Shown: positions 1 through 9,487, numbered from the stretch's first letter. The stretch: DNA of 64,000 nt from Peribacillus frigoritolerans (GCF_001636405.1 NZ_KV440950.1:1573712-1637711); one strand, 5' to 3'. The notes: generated from the letters alone by a model not told the origin. Translations and numbers: made by a program.

Positions 1-701
1 CAATTTTCGATAGTGAAGGGGTAAGCGGTGTTGTTGCTTCGTTCCGTGATCGAACGGAAATTGAGGAAATGGTCAACACATTATCGGAAGTGAAGATGCA
101 TTCAGAGGATTTAAGGGCACAAACCCATGAATTCACCAATAAACTATACGTCCTTTCAGGTTTGATACAATTAGGGGAATACGATGAAGCTATCGATATG
201 ATTCAAAGCGAAACTTCAGAGTTGCATTCATTGAACCGTGTCGTGTTCGAACAGATAAAGGATACAAAGGTACAAGCCCTGTTACTTGGCAAGATCGGGA
301 AAGCATCTGAGAAGAAGATCATCTTTGAAATAGACGCACAAAGCTACCTGGAGAAACTGCCGGATCATATAAAATTGTCACAACTAACATTGATTCTAGG
401 CAACATTATCGATAATGCACTTGAAGCGGTTTCAAGCATGGAGGAGCCGCTCGTGAAATTTTTCGCCACAGATATCGGAAATGATATGGTATTTGAAGTG
501 AGTGATAACGGAAAAGGAATACCTGAGGATGCCATCGCCCATATTTTCGATCGGGGTTTCACTTCGAAAAACAGCGGAAGTCCGAGTGGTTATGGACTTT
601 CGAATGCAGATCATGTCGTCAAAGAGCTGGGCGGCATCATCGAAGTTCAAAGCGAGGGTGGAAACACCATATTCACCGTTTATCTTCCTAAAGAACAGTA
701 A
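1..701 (+). CDS. citS: CitS/DcuS-family sensor histidine kinase, C-terminal part (5' end outside window)
   Basis: The reading frame is open from the left edge (frame of base 3), so the gene starts upstream; an ATG at 69 is internal. The visible part holds the end of a PAS domain (RDRTEIEE), then the phosphoacceptor helix with RAQTHEFTNKL, whose His is encoded at 126-128. A HATPase_c domain follows with N-box NIIDNALEAV, G1 DNGKGIPED and G2 GYGLSNAD. The QTHEFxNKL form is typical of citrate/C4-dicarboxylate sensors (CitA, DcuS, DctS, CitS). The response regulator gene follows 11 bases later with its ribosome site on the stop codon, and a CitMHS citrate transporter lies further on. This matches B. 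subtilis citS-citT-citM, so citrate sensing at the membrane is the likely role. The ligand domain cannot be seen. Confidence 0.85.
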   Translation, partial: IFDSEGVSGVVASFRDRTEIEEMVNTLSEVKMHSEDLRAQTHEFTNKLYVLSGLIQLGEYDEAIDMIQSETSELHSLNRVVFEQIKDTKVQALLLGKIGKASEKKIIFEIDAQSYLEKLPDHIKLSQLTLILGNIIDNALEAVSSMEEPLVKFFATDIGNDMVFEVSDNGKGIPEDAIAHIFDRGFTSKNSGSPSGYGLSNADHVVKELGGIIEVQSEGGNTIFTVYLPKEQ

Positions 702-712
702 GGAGGGAAAGA

Positions 713-1402
713 ATGCAGAAGATAAGAGCAGTCATCGCAGAGGATGATTTTCGTGTAGCGGATATCCATGAAAAATTCTTGAAAAACTTTGATGAAATAG
801 AAGTGGTCGGAAAAGCTGTCAATGCCAAAAAAACGCTTCGGATCTTGGAACAAAAAAGCCCGGATCTGCTTTTGCTTGATGTATATATGCCGGATCAGCT
901 TGGTACAGACCTCCTTCCGGACATACGGAAAAAGTTCCCGAATGTGGATATCATCATGATTACCGCGGCAACGGATAAAGAACAACTTGAAAAGGCGCTT
1001 CACTATGGTGTAGAGAATTATTTAATTAAACCAGTGGAAATGAAGCGCTTCAACCAAGTCATCGAAGAGTATCTGAAGAAAGTCCATCTGATGAAATCCA
1101 AACAAGAGATAGATCAGGATTTTGTGGATCTCATTTTGAAAAAGGGTTCTTCCGTTTTGGAATCGAACGATGGGCAGGCCCTGCCGAAAGGGGTCGACGA
1201 AATCACTTTGACAAAGGTGTTCGAGGTACTCGAAGCAAGCGATATCGGTTTGTCGGCTGAGCAAGTTAGCGGACAGATCGGTGCTTCCAGGACAACTGCG
1301 AGACGCTATCTGGAATACTTGATTTCCGTTAAGAAATGTAAAGCGGAAGTCGTATATGGGGTAGTGGGGAGACCTGAGCGAAGATATTATAAAATTCAAT
1401 AG
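713..1402 (+). CDS. citT: CitT-like response regulator, 229 aa
   Basis: Partner of the preceding kinase, probably activating citrate uptake genes. The receiver domain (about 1-120) has the acidic pair E10/D11/D12, phosphoacceptor D56 in LLLLDVYMPD, a Thr in MITAATDKEQ and Lys in YLIKPVE. The C-terminal DNA-binding region (about 165-229) has SRTTARRYLEYL and the closing GVVGRPERRYYKI characteristic of the CitB/CitT/DctR/DcuR group. Length fits B. subtilis CitT (about 226 aa). The start is set by AGGAGG at 701-706. A terminator follows at 1414-1444. DctR would be the alternative name; the CitMHS gene downstream favours CitT. Confidence 0.85.
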   Translation: MQKIRAVIAEDDFRVADIHEKFLKNFDEIEVVGKAVNAKKTLRILEQKSPDLLLLDVYMPDQLGTDLLPDIRKKFPNVDIIMITAATDKEQLEKALHYGVENYLIKPVEMKRFNQVIEEYLKKVHLMKSKQEIDQDFVDLILKKGSSVLESNDGQALPKGVDEITLTKVFEVLEASDIGLSAEQVSGQIGASRTTARRYLEYLISVKKCKAEVVYGVVGRPERRYYKIQ

Positions 1403-1413
1403 AATTAAGTGAG

Positions 1414-1444
1414 AGACACCTTCAAGATTGAAGGTGTCTTTTTT
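1414..1444 (+). terminator. Rho-independent terminator after citT
   Basis: An 11-bp perfect stem (AGACACCTTCA / TGAAGGTGTCT) with a short loop and a following T run closes the kinase-regulator operon. Confidence 0.9.
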
Positions 1445-1536
1445 ATGATGCATGGTTTGAAAGATTATGAAAAAAGCAATATATGTCAAAAAAACGATAT
1501 GTTAATCTGTTATCCTTTTCTTAAGGAGGTTCGGAA

Positions 1537-2418
1537 ATGAGATATAGTCCCATCATTCAAAAAACGATTGAATATATAGAGAATAGCTTACAAGACGAAT
1601 TATCCTTGGAGAACATCGCACGGTTCGCAGGTTTTTCGAAGTTTCATTATCATCGTATTTTTCACAAGGAGGTTGGCGTGACTGTATCGGAATATATTCG
1701 ATATCGAAGGATCGCCAATGCAGCTAATATGCTGCTTTATACCGATGAAAAAATAATCGATATTGCTTTATATTACCGCTTTGAAACACAGGAATCCTTT
1801 ACTCGTTCATTCAAGAAATATTATGACCTGCCTCCAGGGCAATATCGGAAACTCGTAAGTAAACTAACCTTGCAAAGGGAGGAAATGACGATGAAAAACG
1901 AACAATTATTAAAAGGCTGGAATTTAAGCGGGAGTCATCCATTCAATTATCAAATGGGAATTGACCGGGAGACATTCCATAAAGGCCAGGCATCAGGATT
2001 CCTGAAATCAGTCACTGCCGATTCCAAGGAAGAATTTGCAACGATGATGCAGCAATTCAAGGCGGAAAATTACCTTGGTAAAAGAATGAAACTGTCGGGT
2101 TTTTTAAAATCAAAAGGTGTTGATGGATTTTGTGGTTTATGGATGAGGGTGGATAATGCGCTTCAGGATGTTTTGCAATTCGACAATATGGGGGATCGGC
2201 CCATCGTCAACGATACGGAATGGAACCATTATTATATTATCCTGGATGTATCCGAAAACAGTGCCATCATTTCATTCGGGGTCCTTCTTTCAGGGCGCGG
2301 CCAAGTATGGATCGATGAACTGGAATTCGAGGAAGTCAGTAGCGATACACCAACGACCAATATAGACTACGGCTGTGACCTATTGGACGGACCGGCAAAT
2401 TTATCATTTGAAGAATGA
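1537..2418 (+). CDS. AraC-family transcriptional regulator, 293 aa
   Basis: The N-terminal 105 residues form an AraC/XylS double helix-turn-helix (MRYSPIIQKTIEYIENSL; GFSKFHYHRIFHKEVG; second HTH ending SFKKYYDLPPGQYRK). The rest (about 117-293) is a beta-rich module containing FLKSKGVDGFCGLWMRVD and LLSGRGQVWIDELEFE, typical of a Bacillus subgroup of AraC regulators; I think it is a ligand or carbohydrate-binding-like domain of unknown specificity. AAGGAGG sits 7-8 bases before the ATG. An internal AGGGAGG-ATG near codon 117 could in principle allow separate translation of the C-terminal part. The gene lies between citT and the citrate transporter, but no regulatory link is shown by the sequence. 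Confidence 0.8.
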   Translation: MRYSPIIQKTIEYIENSLQDELSLENIARFAGFSKFHYHRIFHKEVGVTVSEYIRYRRIANAANMLLYTDEKIIDIALYYRFETQESFTRSFKKYYDLPPGQYRKLVSKLTLQREEMTMKNEQLLKGWNLSGSHPFNYQMGIDRETFHKGQASGFLKSVTADSKEEFATMMQQFKAENYLGKRMKLSGFLKSKGVDGFCGLWMRVDNALQDVLQFDNMGDRPIVNDTEWNHYYIILDVSENSAIISFGVLLSGRGQVWIDELEFEEVSSDTPTTNIDYGCDLLDGPANLSFEE

Positions 2419-2453
2419 ATGCGCCTAAATAATCGCTGAATTCCTAAAAGAAC

Positions 2454-2479
2454 ACGCCATTCAACCCGGGGAGTGGCGT
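2454..2479 (+). terminator. Hairpin after the AraC gene
   Basis: ACGCCATTC / GAGTGGCGT can pair around a short GC-rich loop. No T run follows, so terminator function is doubtful. Confidence 0.4.
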
Positions 2480-2554
2480 TCGGTTCATCCTCGAAAAAAC
2501 GCTTCCGTGAACACAATGAACACAATTAACAAAATAGTTTTAAAAAACAATAAA

Positions 2555-2570
2555 TTGAGAACGCTTACAA
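2555..2570 (+). promoter_or_regulatory. Catabolite-responsive element (cre), CcpA site
   Basis: TTGAGAACGCTTACAA matches the 16-base consensus WTGNNARCGNWWWCAW at every position. It lies 52 bases upstream of the citrate transporter start. CcpA repression of citM is known in B. subtilis, which supports the call; the promoter position is not clear. Confidence 0.7.
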
Positions 2571-2622
2571 ATGAAGCGGTTTCATATACACTTTATCTTA
2601 TTAGAAGATAGGAGTGATAGAT

Positions 2623-3915
2623 ATGCTCGCTTTATTAGGATACTTGATGATATTAGTGTTTATGATTTTAATTATGACAGGGCGACTTTCAGCCATGATA
2701 GCTTTGATTGCAGTACCAAGTGCCTTTGCACTTATTGGCGGGTTTGGCGGTAAAATGGGTGAGATGGCGCTGGAAGGTATCAAAGACGTTGCGCCAACGG
2801 GAATCATGATTTTATTTGCGATCCTTTTCTTTGGCATTTTGATTGATGCTGGGGTTTTTGATCCGATCATCAATACGATCCTTAAGGTTGTAAAAGGAGA
2901 TCCGGTGAAAATTGCCATCGGCACGGCAGTCCTGGCTTTACTGATTTCCTTGGATGGAGATGGTACGACTACATATATGATAACGATTTCAGCCATGCTT
3001 CCGTTATATAAACGGATTGGAATGAGACCGCTTGTCTTGGCCGGTATTGCCGTTTCGTCATCTGGAGTCATGAACCTTCTTCCTTGGGGAGGCCCTACAG
3101 CACGGGTGATGACCGCTTTAAAACTTGAAATGTCCGATGTTTTCACGCCTGTCATTCCTGCGATGATTGGCGGAGTCCTATTCGTCCTTTTCATGGCATA
3201 TTGCCTGGGTAAAAAAGAAAGAAAGAGAATCGGGATCATTGAAGTCGATTATCATGCAGTGGCACAGCACGCGGCTGCAACGGAAGATGCTTATATTAAA
3301 CGTCCAAAATTGATCATATTCAATTACGCATTGACTCTTACACTGCTGGTTGCGCTGATCATGGAACTTATGCCTTCAGCGGTTCTGTTCATGGTAGGTT
3401 TCGCGATTGCCATTACGGTTAACTATCCGAAACTCAGTGATCAGAAAGAACGTGTAGCAAACTATGCGGACAATGCTTTATCTGTTATTTCGATGATTTT
3501 TGCGGCAGGTGTTTTCACTGGGATCCTTGCCGGCACGGAGATGGTTGATGCCATGGCAAACTCTTTGATTCAGCATATTCCAGATCAAATGGGCGCACAT
3601 TTTGCTGTCATCACAGCCATCATCTCAGCACCTTTTACGTTCTTCATGTCTAATGACGCATTTTATTATGGTGTGCTCCCATTACTTGCTAAAGCGGGAG
3701 CTGCTTATGGAATTGACCCTGCCCTGATCGGCAGAGCTTCACTATTGGGGCTTCCGGTCCATCTATTAAGCCCGCTTGTTCCATCTACCTATCTATTGGT
3801 TGGAATGGTAGGGGAAGATTTCGGTGCCTTGCAGCGCACTTTCCTGAAATGGGCATGCGGATCGACGCTTGTCATGATAGTGGTTTGTGTCTTATTGGGA
3901 ATCATCCCGCTATAA
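2623..3915 (+). CDS. citM: CitMHS-family divalent metal-citrate:H+ symporter, 430 aa
   Basis: Integral membrane carrier for metal-complexed citrate. About 11-12 hydrophobic segments are seen, with family-typical LDGDGTTTYMITISAM, NLLPWGGPTARV and a late SPLVPSTYLLVGMVG. Length matches CitM/CitH (about 430 aa). A GTG at 2614 is in frame, but ATG 2623 has AGGAG about 9 bases upstream and gives the natural start MLALLGYLMI. The CitS/CitT genes upstream and the cre site argue for citrate induction and glucose repression. Which metal accompanies citrate (Mg in CitM, Ca in CitH) cannot be told. A strong terminator follows. Confidence 0.88.
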   Translation: MLALLGYLMILVFMILIMTGRLSAMIALIAVPSAFALIGGFGGKMGEMALEGIKDVAPTGIMILFAILFFGILIDAGVFDPIINTILKVVKGDPVKIAIGTAVLALLISLDGDGTTTYMITISAMLPLYKRIGMRPLVLAGIAVSSSGVMNLLPWGGPTARVMTALKLEMSDVFTPVIPAMIGGVLFVLFMAYCLGKKERKRIGIIEVDYHAVAQHAAATEDAYIKRPKLIIFNYALTLTLLVALIMELMPSAVLFMVGFAIAITVNYPKLSDQKERVANYADNALSVISMIFAAGVFTGILAGTEMVDAMANSLIQHIPDQMGAHFAVITAIISAPFTFFMSNDAFYYGVLPLLAKAGAAYGIDPALIGRASLLGLPVHLLSPLVPSTYLLVGMVGEDFGALQRTFLKWACGSTLVMIVVCVLLGIIPL

Positions 3916-3925
3916 TGCTTTAAAG

Positions 3926-3960
3926 AGTCCCGTTCGTCACGATGCGAATGGGACTTTTTT
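3926..3960 (+). terminator. Rho-independent terminator after citM
   Basis: AGTCCCGTTCG / CGAATGGGACT stem (one G-T pair) followed by six T. Confidence 0.9.
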
Positions 3961-4009
3961 CTGTCTGCATCAAGCGCTGAATAAATCTGGAAAAGTGAGA
4001 TACATTATG

Positions 4010-4032
4010 TTTGTCTTCTCTTTCGCGACAAA
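4010..4032 (+). promoter_or_regulatory. Probable MtlR operator upstream of mtlA
   Basis: An inverted repeat TTTGTC / GACAAA with an 11-base spacer lies 85 bases upstream of mtlA. TTG-NC...GN-CAA type dyads are the binding sites of MtlR activators in Firmicutes. Assigned by position and symmetry only. Confidence 0.5.
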
Positions 4033-4117
4033 GTTAGCTTTTTCTTTTATTGAATGAGGGATGTACGTACCTTAAGATTAAAGGAAACTATATTAATAAG
4101 AAGGGAAGAGAGCAAAA

Positions 4118-6061
4118 ATGGCTCACTTTAATATAAAAGTTGCAGTTCAAAAGTTCGGTAACTTTCTAAGTTCAATGGTCATGCCGAATATATCAGCTTT
4201 CATAGCATGGGGGCTAATCACTGCCCTATTCATCCCATCTGGTTTCCTGCCAAATGAAAGCCTTGCCAAAATGGTTACACCGATGGTTACGTTTTTATTG
4301 CCGCTTTTAATTGGGTATACGGGCGGTAAGCTAATCCATGACCACCGCGGCGGGGTAGTCGGTGCCATTGCGACAATGGGCGTCATCGTCGGATCTGACA
4401 TCCCGATGTTCCTTGGAGCCATGATAATGGGACCGTTCGGCGGTTATGTCATCAAGAAATTCGATCAATTGATTGAAGGGAAAATAAAAGCCGGTTTTGA
4501 AATGCTTGTTAATAATTTCTCGGCGGGGATTATTGGGGGCCTATTGTCCATCCTATCCTTCTTGGCCATCGGGCCTGCTGTTGACGTATTTACAGGCTGG
4601 CTTGTAGCAGGAGTCGATTGGCTTGTCGGTACAGGTTTACTGCCGTTGACAAGTATCCTGATCGAGCCTGCCAAGGTCTTGTTCTTGAACAATGCCATCA
4701 ATCATGGTGTACTATCACCAATTGGTGTAGAGCAAGTCAAACAAACAGGGGCTTCCATCCTGTTCCTTCTGGAATCGAATCCAGGACCAGGTATCGGCGT
4801 ACTCCTTGCTTATTGCTTTTTTGGAAAGGGAACGGCGAAGAAATCCGCGCCAGGAGCTGCCATCATTCATTTCTTCGGCGGGATCCATGAAATTTATTTC
4901 CCTTATATCCTAATGAAGCCGATGTTATTCTTAGCCGTCATTCTTGGAGGAATGAGTGGAGTTTTCACTTTGGTCCTACTAGGCGGAGGATTGTTCGCTC
5001 CAGCTTCTCCAGGCAGCATACTTGCCATTACAGCGGTAACTCCGCATAATGCAGGTGCATATATTGCTAACTTTGCAGGCGTCATCGTAGCCGCCCTTGT
5101 TTCATTCATCGTCGGTGCATTCATCCTGAAAACAGGAAAGCAATCTGAAGAGAATATTGAAGATGCCGCGAAAAAAATGCAAGAAATGAAGGGCAAGAAA
5201 AGCTCTGTTGCCGATGTATTCGCTTCAGATTCGGGAACGATGCCAACAAACGTCAGCAAAATAATATTTGCCTGCGATGCCGGCATGGGATCAAGTGCGA
5301 TGGGGGCATCGCTGCTTCGCAAGAAGGTGAAGGAAGCCGGATTGAATATCGCTGTTACAAATACGGCAATCTCAAACATTCCTGCTGATGCACAAATCGT
5401 CATTACACAGGAAGAGTTAACTCCAAGGGCACAGAATAAAGTGCCGAATGCTTATCATGTATCCGTCGATAATTTCCTATCGAGCCCTGAATACGATTCA
5501 TTGCTTGCACGGCTTCAGGATGACGGTACCGATGAGCTGCATGAAATCGTCGAAGATGCTGAAGAGAAGGTTCCCGGTGTTCGTGAACATTCAATCGAGC
5601 CTGGCATCGACGGCAATGAGCAGGAAGATAATGAATTGCTTCGTGAAGAAAATGTCTTCCTTAATCAACAATTCGCCAATAAGGAAGAAGCGATCCGCTT
5701 TGCGGGAAGAGCTTTGGTCAATGCAGGTTACGTTAAGGAAAGCTATATTGAAGCGATGATTGCCCGTGATGAATTGACTTCAACCTATATGGGGAATGAT
5801 GTAGCCATTCCACACGGAACCGAGGAAGCTAAGAAAGATGTCCTTAAATCCGGATTTACCGTTTTACAAATTCCTGATGGTGTCGACTTTGACGGCCAAA
5901 AGGCACGATTGATATTCGGCATTGCCGGCAAGGACGGGACACATCTTGAAATTCTATCGGGCATTGCAGTTACATGCTCTGACATGGAGAATATTGAAAA
6001 GATGGTTAAAGCCACATCAGCCAGGGAATTGATGGATATTATAAGTGTAGAAAATAATTAA
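4118..6061 (+). CDS. mtlA: Mannitol-specific PTS transporter EIICBA (fused), 647 aa
   Basis: Imports and phosphorylates mannitol. Domain order: EIIC membrane domain (about 10-345), EIIB with the phospho-cysteine C386 in IIFACDAGMGSS, linker, then EIIA with the phospho-histidine H566 in VAIPHGTEEAK. Length and residue numbering are close to E. coli MtlA (637 aa, C384, H554). B. subtilis instead has EIICB plus a separate EIIA (MtlF), so the fusion removes the need for mtlF, and none is present. Product mannitol-1-phosphate is the substrate of MtlD downstream. The start is set by GAAGGGAAGAGAG 5-10 bases upstream. First gene of the mtlA-mtlR-mtlD cluster. Confidence 0.95.
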   Translation: MAHFNIKVAVQKFGNFLSSMVMPNISAFIAWGLITALFIPSGFLPNESLAKMVTPMVTFLLPLLIGYTGGKLIHDHRGGVVGAIATMGVIVGSDIPMFLGAMIMGPFGGYVIKKFDQLIEGKIKAGFEMLVNNFSAGIIGGLLSILSFLAIGPAVDVFTGWLVAGVDWLVGTGLLPLTSILIEPAKVLFLNNAINHGVLSPIGVEQVKQTGASILFLLESNPGPGIGVLLAYCFFGKGTAKKSAPGAAIIHFFGGIHEIYFPYILMKPMLFLAVILGGMSGVFTLVLLGGGLFAPASPGSILAITAVTPHNAGAYIANFAGVIVAALVSFIVGAFILKTGKQSEENIEDAAKKMQEMKGKKSSVADVFASDSGTMPTNVSKIIFACDAGMGSSAMGASLLRKKVKEAGLNIAVTNTAISNIPADAQIVITQEELTPRAQNKVPNAYHVSVDNFLSSPEYDSLLARLQDDGTDELHEIVEDAEEKVPGVREHSIEPGIDGNEQEDNELLREENVFLNQQFANKEEAIRFAGRALVNAGYVKESYIEAMIARDELTSTYMGNDVAIPHGTEEAKKDVLKSGFTVLQIPDGVDFDGQKARLIFGIAGKDGTHLEILSGIAVTCSDMENIEKMVKATSARELMDIISVENN

Positions 6062-6076
6062 ATACTCTTAACCAAG

Positions 6077-6105
6077 AATAGAAAAGCGTTATACGCTTTT
6101 CTATT
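6077..6105 (+). terminator. Hairpin between mtlA and mtlR
   Basis: A 13-bp perfect stem (AATAGAAAAGCGT / ACGCTTTTCTATT) with a 3-base loop. The downstream T stretch is weak, so it may lower rather than stop transcription into mtlR, or protect the mtlA message. Confidence 0.65.
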
Positions 6106-6147
6106 CAGTATTTTCTCGTGTTACTCCACCTGAAATGAGTTGGTAGC

Positions 6148-8238
6148 ATGTATATTACTTCAAGGGAAAAATCAATCATAGAATTGATCATAAAAACTTC
6201 AGGGAAACATACAGCCTTATCCATTGCGACACAATTGAATGTTAGTGTCCGGACGGTTCAACGCGATCTGAAGTCCATAGAAAAAATCCTGCAATCATTC
6301 GAGTTGCATTTAACACGCAATACACATGAGGGACTGTCCATCGACGGGAAGAATGAACAAGTCTTTCGGCTTGTACAGCACCTGATGGGCAACCATCCGA
6401 TCGATCAAACGCCACAAGAAAGAAAGCTGCATCTTCTTTTAGCTTTACTGCAGGAAGAATCCTATAAAACTCAAGTTCTTGCGGGGGATCTCGGTATAAG
6501 CATTACGACTCTTACAACCTATTTGGACGAACTGACTGAATGGTTAAGGAATTTTAATATCGTGATTACCAGAAAAAGGGGAGTCGGAATAGAGCTTGCC
6601 GGCACCGAAGAAAATAAACGGAAAGCCCAGGCAGCCTATTTCTTGCACTTCTTTAATGAAGAGCTGATTGAAAGTTTATTTTTGCTGCAAGAAGGGAAAT
6701 TTCCAGAAGCGAAAATCCTCGACTATTTTGATCCCGAATATCTTCTGGCTATCGACGGGGTGCTGAACTCAACTTTTAACAGTGCCCATTCCCGATTGGC
6801 GGATAGCGGGTATATAGGGTTAATTGTACATATTTATGTAACCCTGCAAAGGAATGAAAGCCAATATTTTTTGGAGAAGGACTTCAATAAAATAAACGAA
6901 CTTTCCGATGAGAATAATCTCATGAATAAAATAGGCAAGGAACTCAGCGCCATGCTGGAAGTTTCTTTTACCATCGATGATATAAGCTACCTTGCAGCAG
7001 TCCTAAAAGGCTCCAAGCTTCATGCGGCGGATGCCGTTCCCTATGATAGTGTGCTGCTTGGACAGCTGATAAGAAACCTGATAAAAGATGTTTCAGCACA
7101 ACTGCAAATCGATTTGACCAAGGATTTCCCATTGTATCAGGGGCTTCTTGCCCATATGGAACCATCACTTTTCCGGATCAAACAGGAAATGGGATTGTAC
7201 AACCCCTTAACCGAAGATATTAAGCGAAAGTATCCGGTTCTCTTTTTGGCAGTGAAGACCAGTCTGGAAAAGGGATTCAAAGAAATAAAAGAATTTCCTG
7301 AAGATGAAATTGCCTTCATCGTCCTTCATTTCGGATCTGCATTAGTGCTGCGGGAGGAAGAAATATCAATTAGGGCACTCATCGTCTGCCCGACAGGTAT
7401 CGGTACGTCGAAGATGCTTGCAAGCCGGATCAAAAAGGAAATCATCGAAATCGAGACGGTAGAAATCAAGACGATCAAAGACATCCAGCAGCAGGGCAGT
7501 CTGAAAAACTATGATGTGATCATTTCTACCGTCCGGCTTCCGTATATCGATAGTGATTATATCCTTGTATCCCCTCTTTTGAGTGAAGATAATATTTTGA
7601 ACATCAGGAATTATTTAAGGAAGAATATCGAAAACTTCACGAAGAATAAGCGTTATGGCATTAAGTCAGCCGATAAGGATACCGTGACAAAAAAAGAGGA
7701 TGGCGAACTGAAAGAAGTGCTGCAGGAATTGAAAGATGCCCAGCAGAGCATCGAGTCGATCATGGATAATTTCCGGTTTTATCGGCTGCCTAATCGGAAA
7801 GGACATCCAGAAATCATCGAAGAAATGGTGAGGATGGCTGAAACGGAAGAACTGCTGAAGGGTGCGGATGATGTGGTCAGATCCTTGAAGGAACGGGAAA
7901 AAAAGGGCGGTTTAGGCATTCCGGGCACGGGGATGGGCCTTTTCCATACGAGACAAAAGAATGTAAAAGAACTGATATTCCAGGTGGCTCACCTGGAGGA
8001 ATATCGTCTGGTCAAAGGTATGGACGGCAATGACGTCCATATGAAAAATTTACTGCTGATGCTGGCACCTGAAGAATTGAGTGTGAAGCAGCAGGAAATC
8101 GTCAGCTTAATAAGTTCAAGCTTAATTGAAAGCAATGAATCCATCATGATTTTTTCATCTTCGGACGAAGAAATGATTAGAAGAAGGCTGGAAGCCATAT
8201 TTTTGGATTATTTATATACTAACTTGATAAAGGGATGA
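6148..8238 (+). CDS. mtlR: MtlR, PRD-containing transcriptional activator of the mannitol operon, 696 aa
   Basis: Activator controlled by PTS phosphorylation. The N-terminal helix-turn-helix is seen at about 18-45 (HTALSIATQLNVSVRTVQRD), with a second winged helix at about 85-150. Two PRD domains follow (about 190-400; PRD2 ends EIAFIVLHFGSALVL). Next is an EIIB-Gat-like domain beginning RALIVCPTGIGTSKMLASRI with its conserved Cys, and last an EIIA-Mtl-like domain carrying GMGLFHTRQKNVKEL. The length matches B. subtilis MtlR (694 aa). The ribosome site is weak. The gene lies inside the operon, as in Geobacillus, rather than far from it as in B. subtilis. The stop lies 5 bases before mtlD. Confidence 0.93.
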   Translation: MYITSREKSIIELIIKTSGKHTALSIATQLNVSVRTVQRDLKSIEKILQSFELHLTRNTHEGLSIDGKNEQVFRLVQHLMGNHPIDQTPQERKLHLLLALLQEESYKTQVLAGDLGISITTLTTYLDELTEWLRNFNIVITRKRGVGIELAGTEENKRKAQAAYFLHFFNEELIESLFLLQEGKFPEAKILDYFDPEYLLAIDGVLNSTFNSAHSRLADSGYIGLIVHIYVTLQRNESQYFLEKDFNKINELSDENNLMNKIGKELSAMLEVSFTIDDISYLAAVLKGSKLHAADAVPYDSVLLGQLIRNLIKDVSAQLQIDLTKDFPLYQGLLAHMEPSLFRIKQEMGLYNPLTEDIKRKYPVLFLAVKTSLEKGFKEIKEFPEDEIAFIVLHFGSALVLREEEISIRALIVCPTGIGTSKMLASRIKKEIIEIETVEIKTIKDIQQQGSLKNYDVIISTVRLPYIDSDYILVSPLLSEDNILNIRNYLRKNIENFTKNKRYGIKSADKDTVTKKEDGELKEVLQELKDAQQSIESIMDNFRFYRLPNRKGHPEIIEEMVRMAETEELLKGADDVVRSLKEREKKGGLGIPGTGMGLFHTRQKNVKELIFQVAHLEEYRLVKGMDGNDVHMKNLLLMLAPEELSVKQQEIVSLISSSLIESNESIMIFSSSDEEMIRRRLEAIFLDYLYTNLIKG

Positions 8239-8243
8239 TTGTA

Positions 8244-9386
8244 ATGAAACAAGCAGTACATTTCGGTGCAGGAAACATTGGAAGAGGATTTATCGGAGCA
8301 CTTTTTTCACAATCTGGATATCATGTGACATTTGTAGATATAGCTGATCAAATCATCGATCAGTTAAATGATAAAAAGCAATATCAAGTCAAACTGGCCA
8401 CTGATCAACAAGAATCAGTCACTGTGAAAAATGTTTCGGGTTTAAACAGTTTAAAGCAGGAAGAGGAAGTCATTAAAGCAATTTCCGAAGCAACCTACCT
8501 CACCACTGCTATCGGTCCCAATATTTTGCCTCATATCGCTCCTTTAATTGCAAAAGGATTGGCATCAAGAGTGAAGGAAACCGATGAAAAACTATATGTG
8601 ATCGCTTGCGAAAACCAAATATCGGCAACAGACCTATTAGAAGGCTACATTCTGGAAAACCTGGATCAAGCCACAAAGGAAAAACTAGCCGATAAAGTCT
8701 ACTTCTTTAACTCAGCAGTCGATCGCATCGTTCCTATCCAAAATAACGAAGGATCACTCGATGTTTTGGTGGAACCTTATTATGAATGGGTCGTTGAAAC
8801 GAAGGAAAGCATACCTGCCGTTGAAGGGATGACCATTGTAAAAGAACTCGCCCCATTCATTGAGAGAAAACTGTTTACCGTTAATACAGGACATGCCGTC
8901 ATTGCTTACCTCGGTTATCTTAAAAATAAAAAATCAACGATTGACCAGTCATTGGAAGACGCAGGCATTGTGGAGCAAGTTAAGAAAACCCTAGGGGAAA
9001 CGGGTGCCTATTTAATAAAGCAATACGGCTTGGATGCAGGTGAGCATCAGCAGTATATCGAAAAAATCATTAATCGTTTTAAAAACTCCTACCTGAATGA
9101 CTCGGTGAATAGAGTCGGACGTTCACCGCTGCGTAAACTCGGGCCAAACGACCGTCTCGTGCGCCCTGCCGTAGAAGCAAAGAAAGCCGGGCTTTCCTAT
9201 ACTAATCTGGCGAAAGCGATAGCGGCCGCTTTACTCTTTGATTTTAACGAAGATGAAGAAGCCCTTAAACTGCAAACGATGATCAAAGAACACGGTGTAG
9301 CTTCAGCACTTAAGGAAGTTAGCAGATTGGACGAAAATAGCGAAATCACCGAAGAAGTCATCAATCACTACAACAACTTGAAATAA
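8244..9386 (+). CDS. mtlD: Mannitol-1-phosphate 5-dehydrogenase, 380 aa
   Basis: Oxidises mannitol-1-phosphate to fructose-6-phosphate with NAD in the cytosol. It begins with the Rossmann motif VHFGAGNIGRGFIG and carries the catalytic-domain signature FTVNTGHAVIAYLGYLK. An ATG at 8235 is in frame, but ATG 8244 gives the canonical start MKQAVHFG and has AAAGGGATG at a good distance. Its stop is followed by a strong terminator, so mtlA-mtlR-mtlD forms a complete catabolic unit. Confidence 0.95.
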   Translation: MKQAVHFGAGNIGRGFIGALFSQSGYHVTFVDIADQIIDQLNDKKQYQVKLATDQQESVTVKNVSGLNSLKQEEEVIKAISEATYLTTAIGPNILPHIAPLIAKGLASRVKETDEKLYVIACENQISATDLLEGYILENLDQATKEKLADKVYFFNSAVDRIVPIQNNEGSLDVLVEPYYEWVVETKESIPAVEGMTIVKELAPFIERKLFTVNTGHAVIAYLGYLKNKKSTIDQSLEDAGIVEQVKKTLGETGAYLIKQYGLDAGEHQQYIEKIINRFKNSYLNDSVNRVGRSPLRKLGPNDRLVRPAVEAKKAGLSYTNLAKAIAAALLFDFNEDEEALKLQTMIKEHGVASALKEVSRLDENSEITEEVINHYNNLK

Positions 9387-9396
9387 AAGCCGAAGA

Positions 9397-9426
9397 ACTC
9401 CTGAAATCCTTTTTCAGGAGTTTTTT
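9397..9426 (+). terminator. Rho-independent terminator after mtlD
   Basis: A 10-bp stem ACTCCTGAAA / TTTCAGGAGT followed by T residues. Confidence 0.92.
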
Positions 9427-9487
9427 ACTTAATCAAAAAGCCAATCATCGAAGGAACAGGCATCCGATAATAAAACTCAAAAAAACC

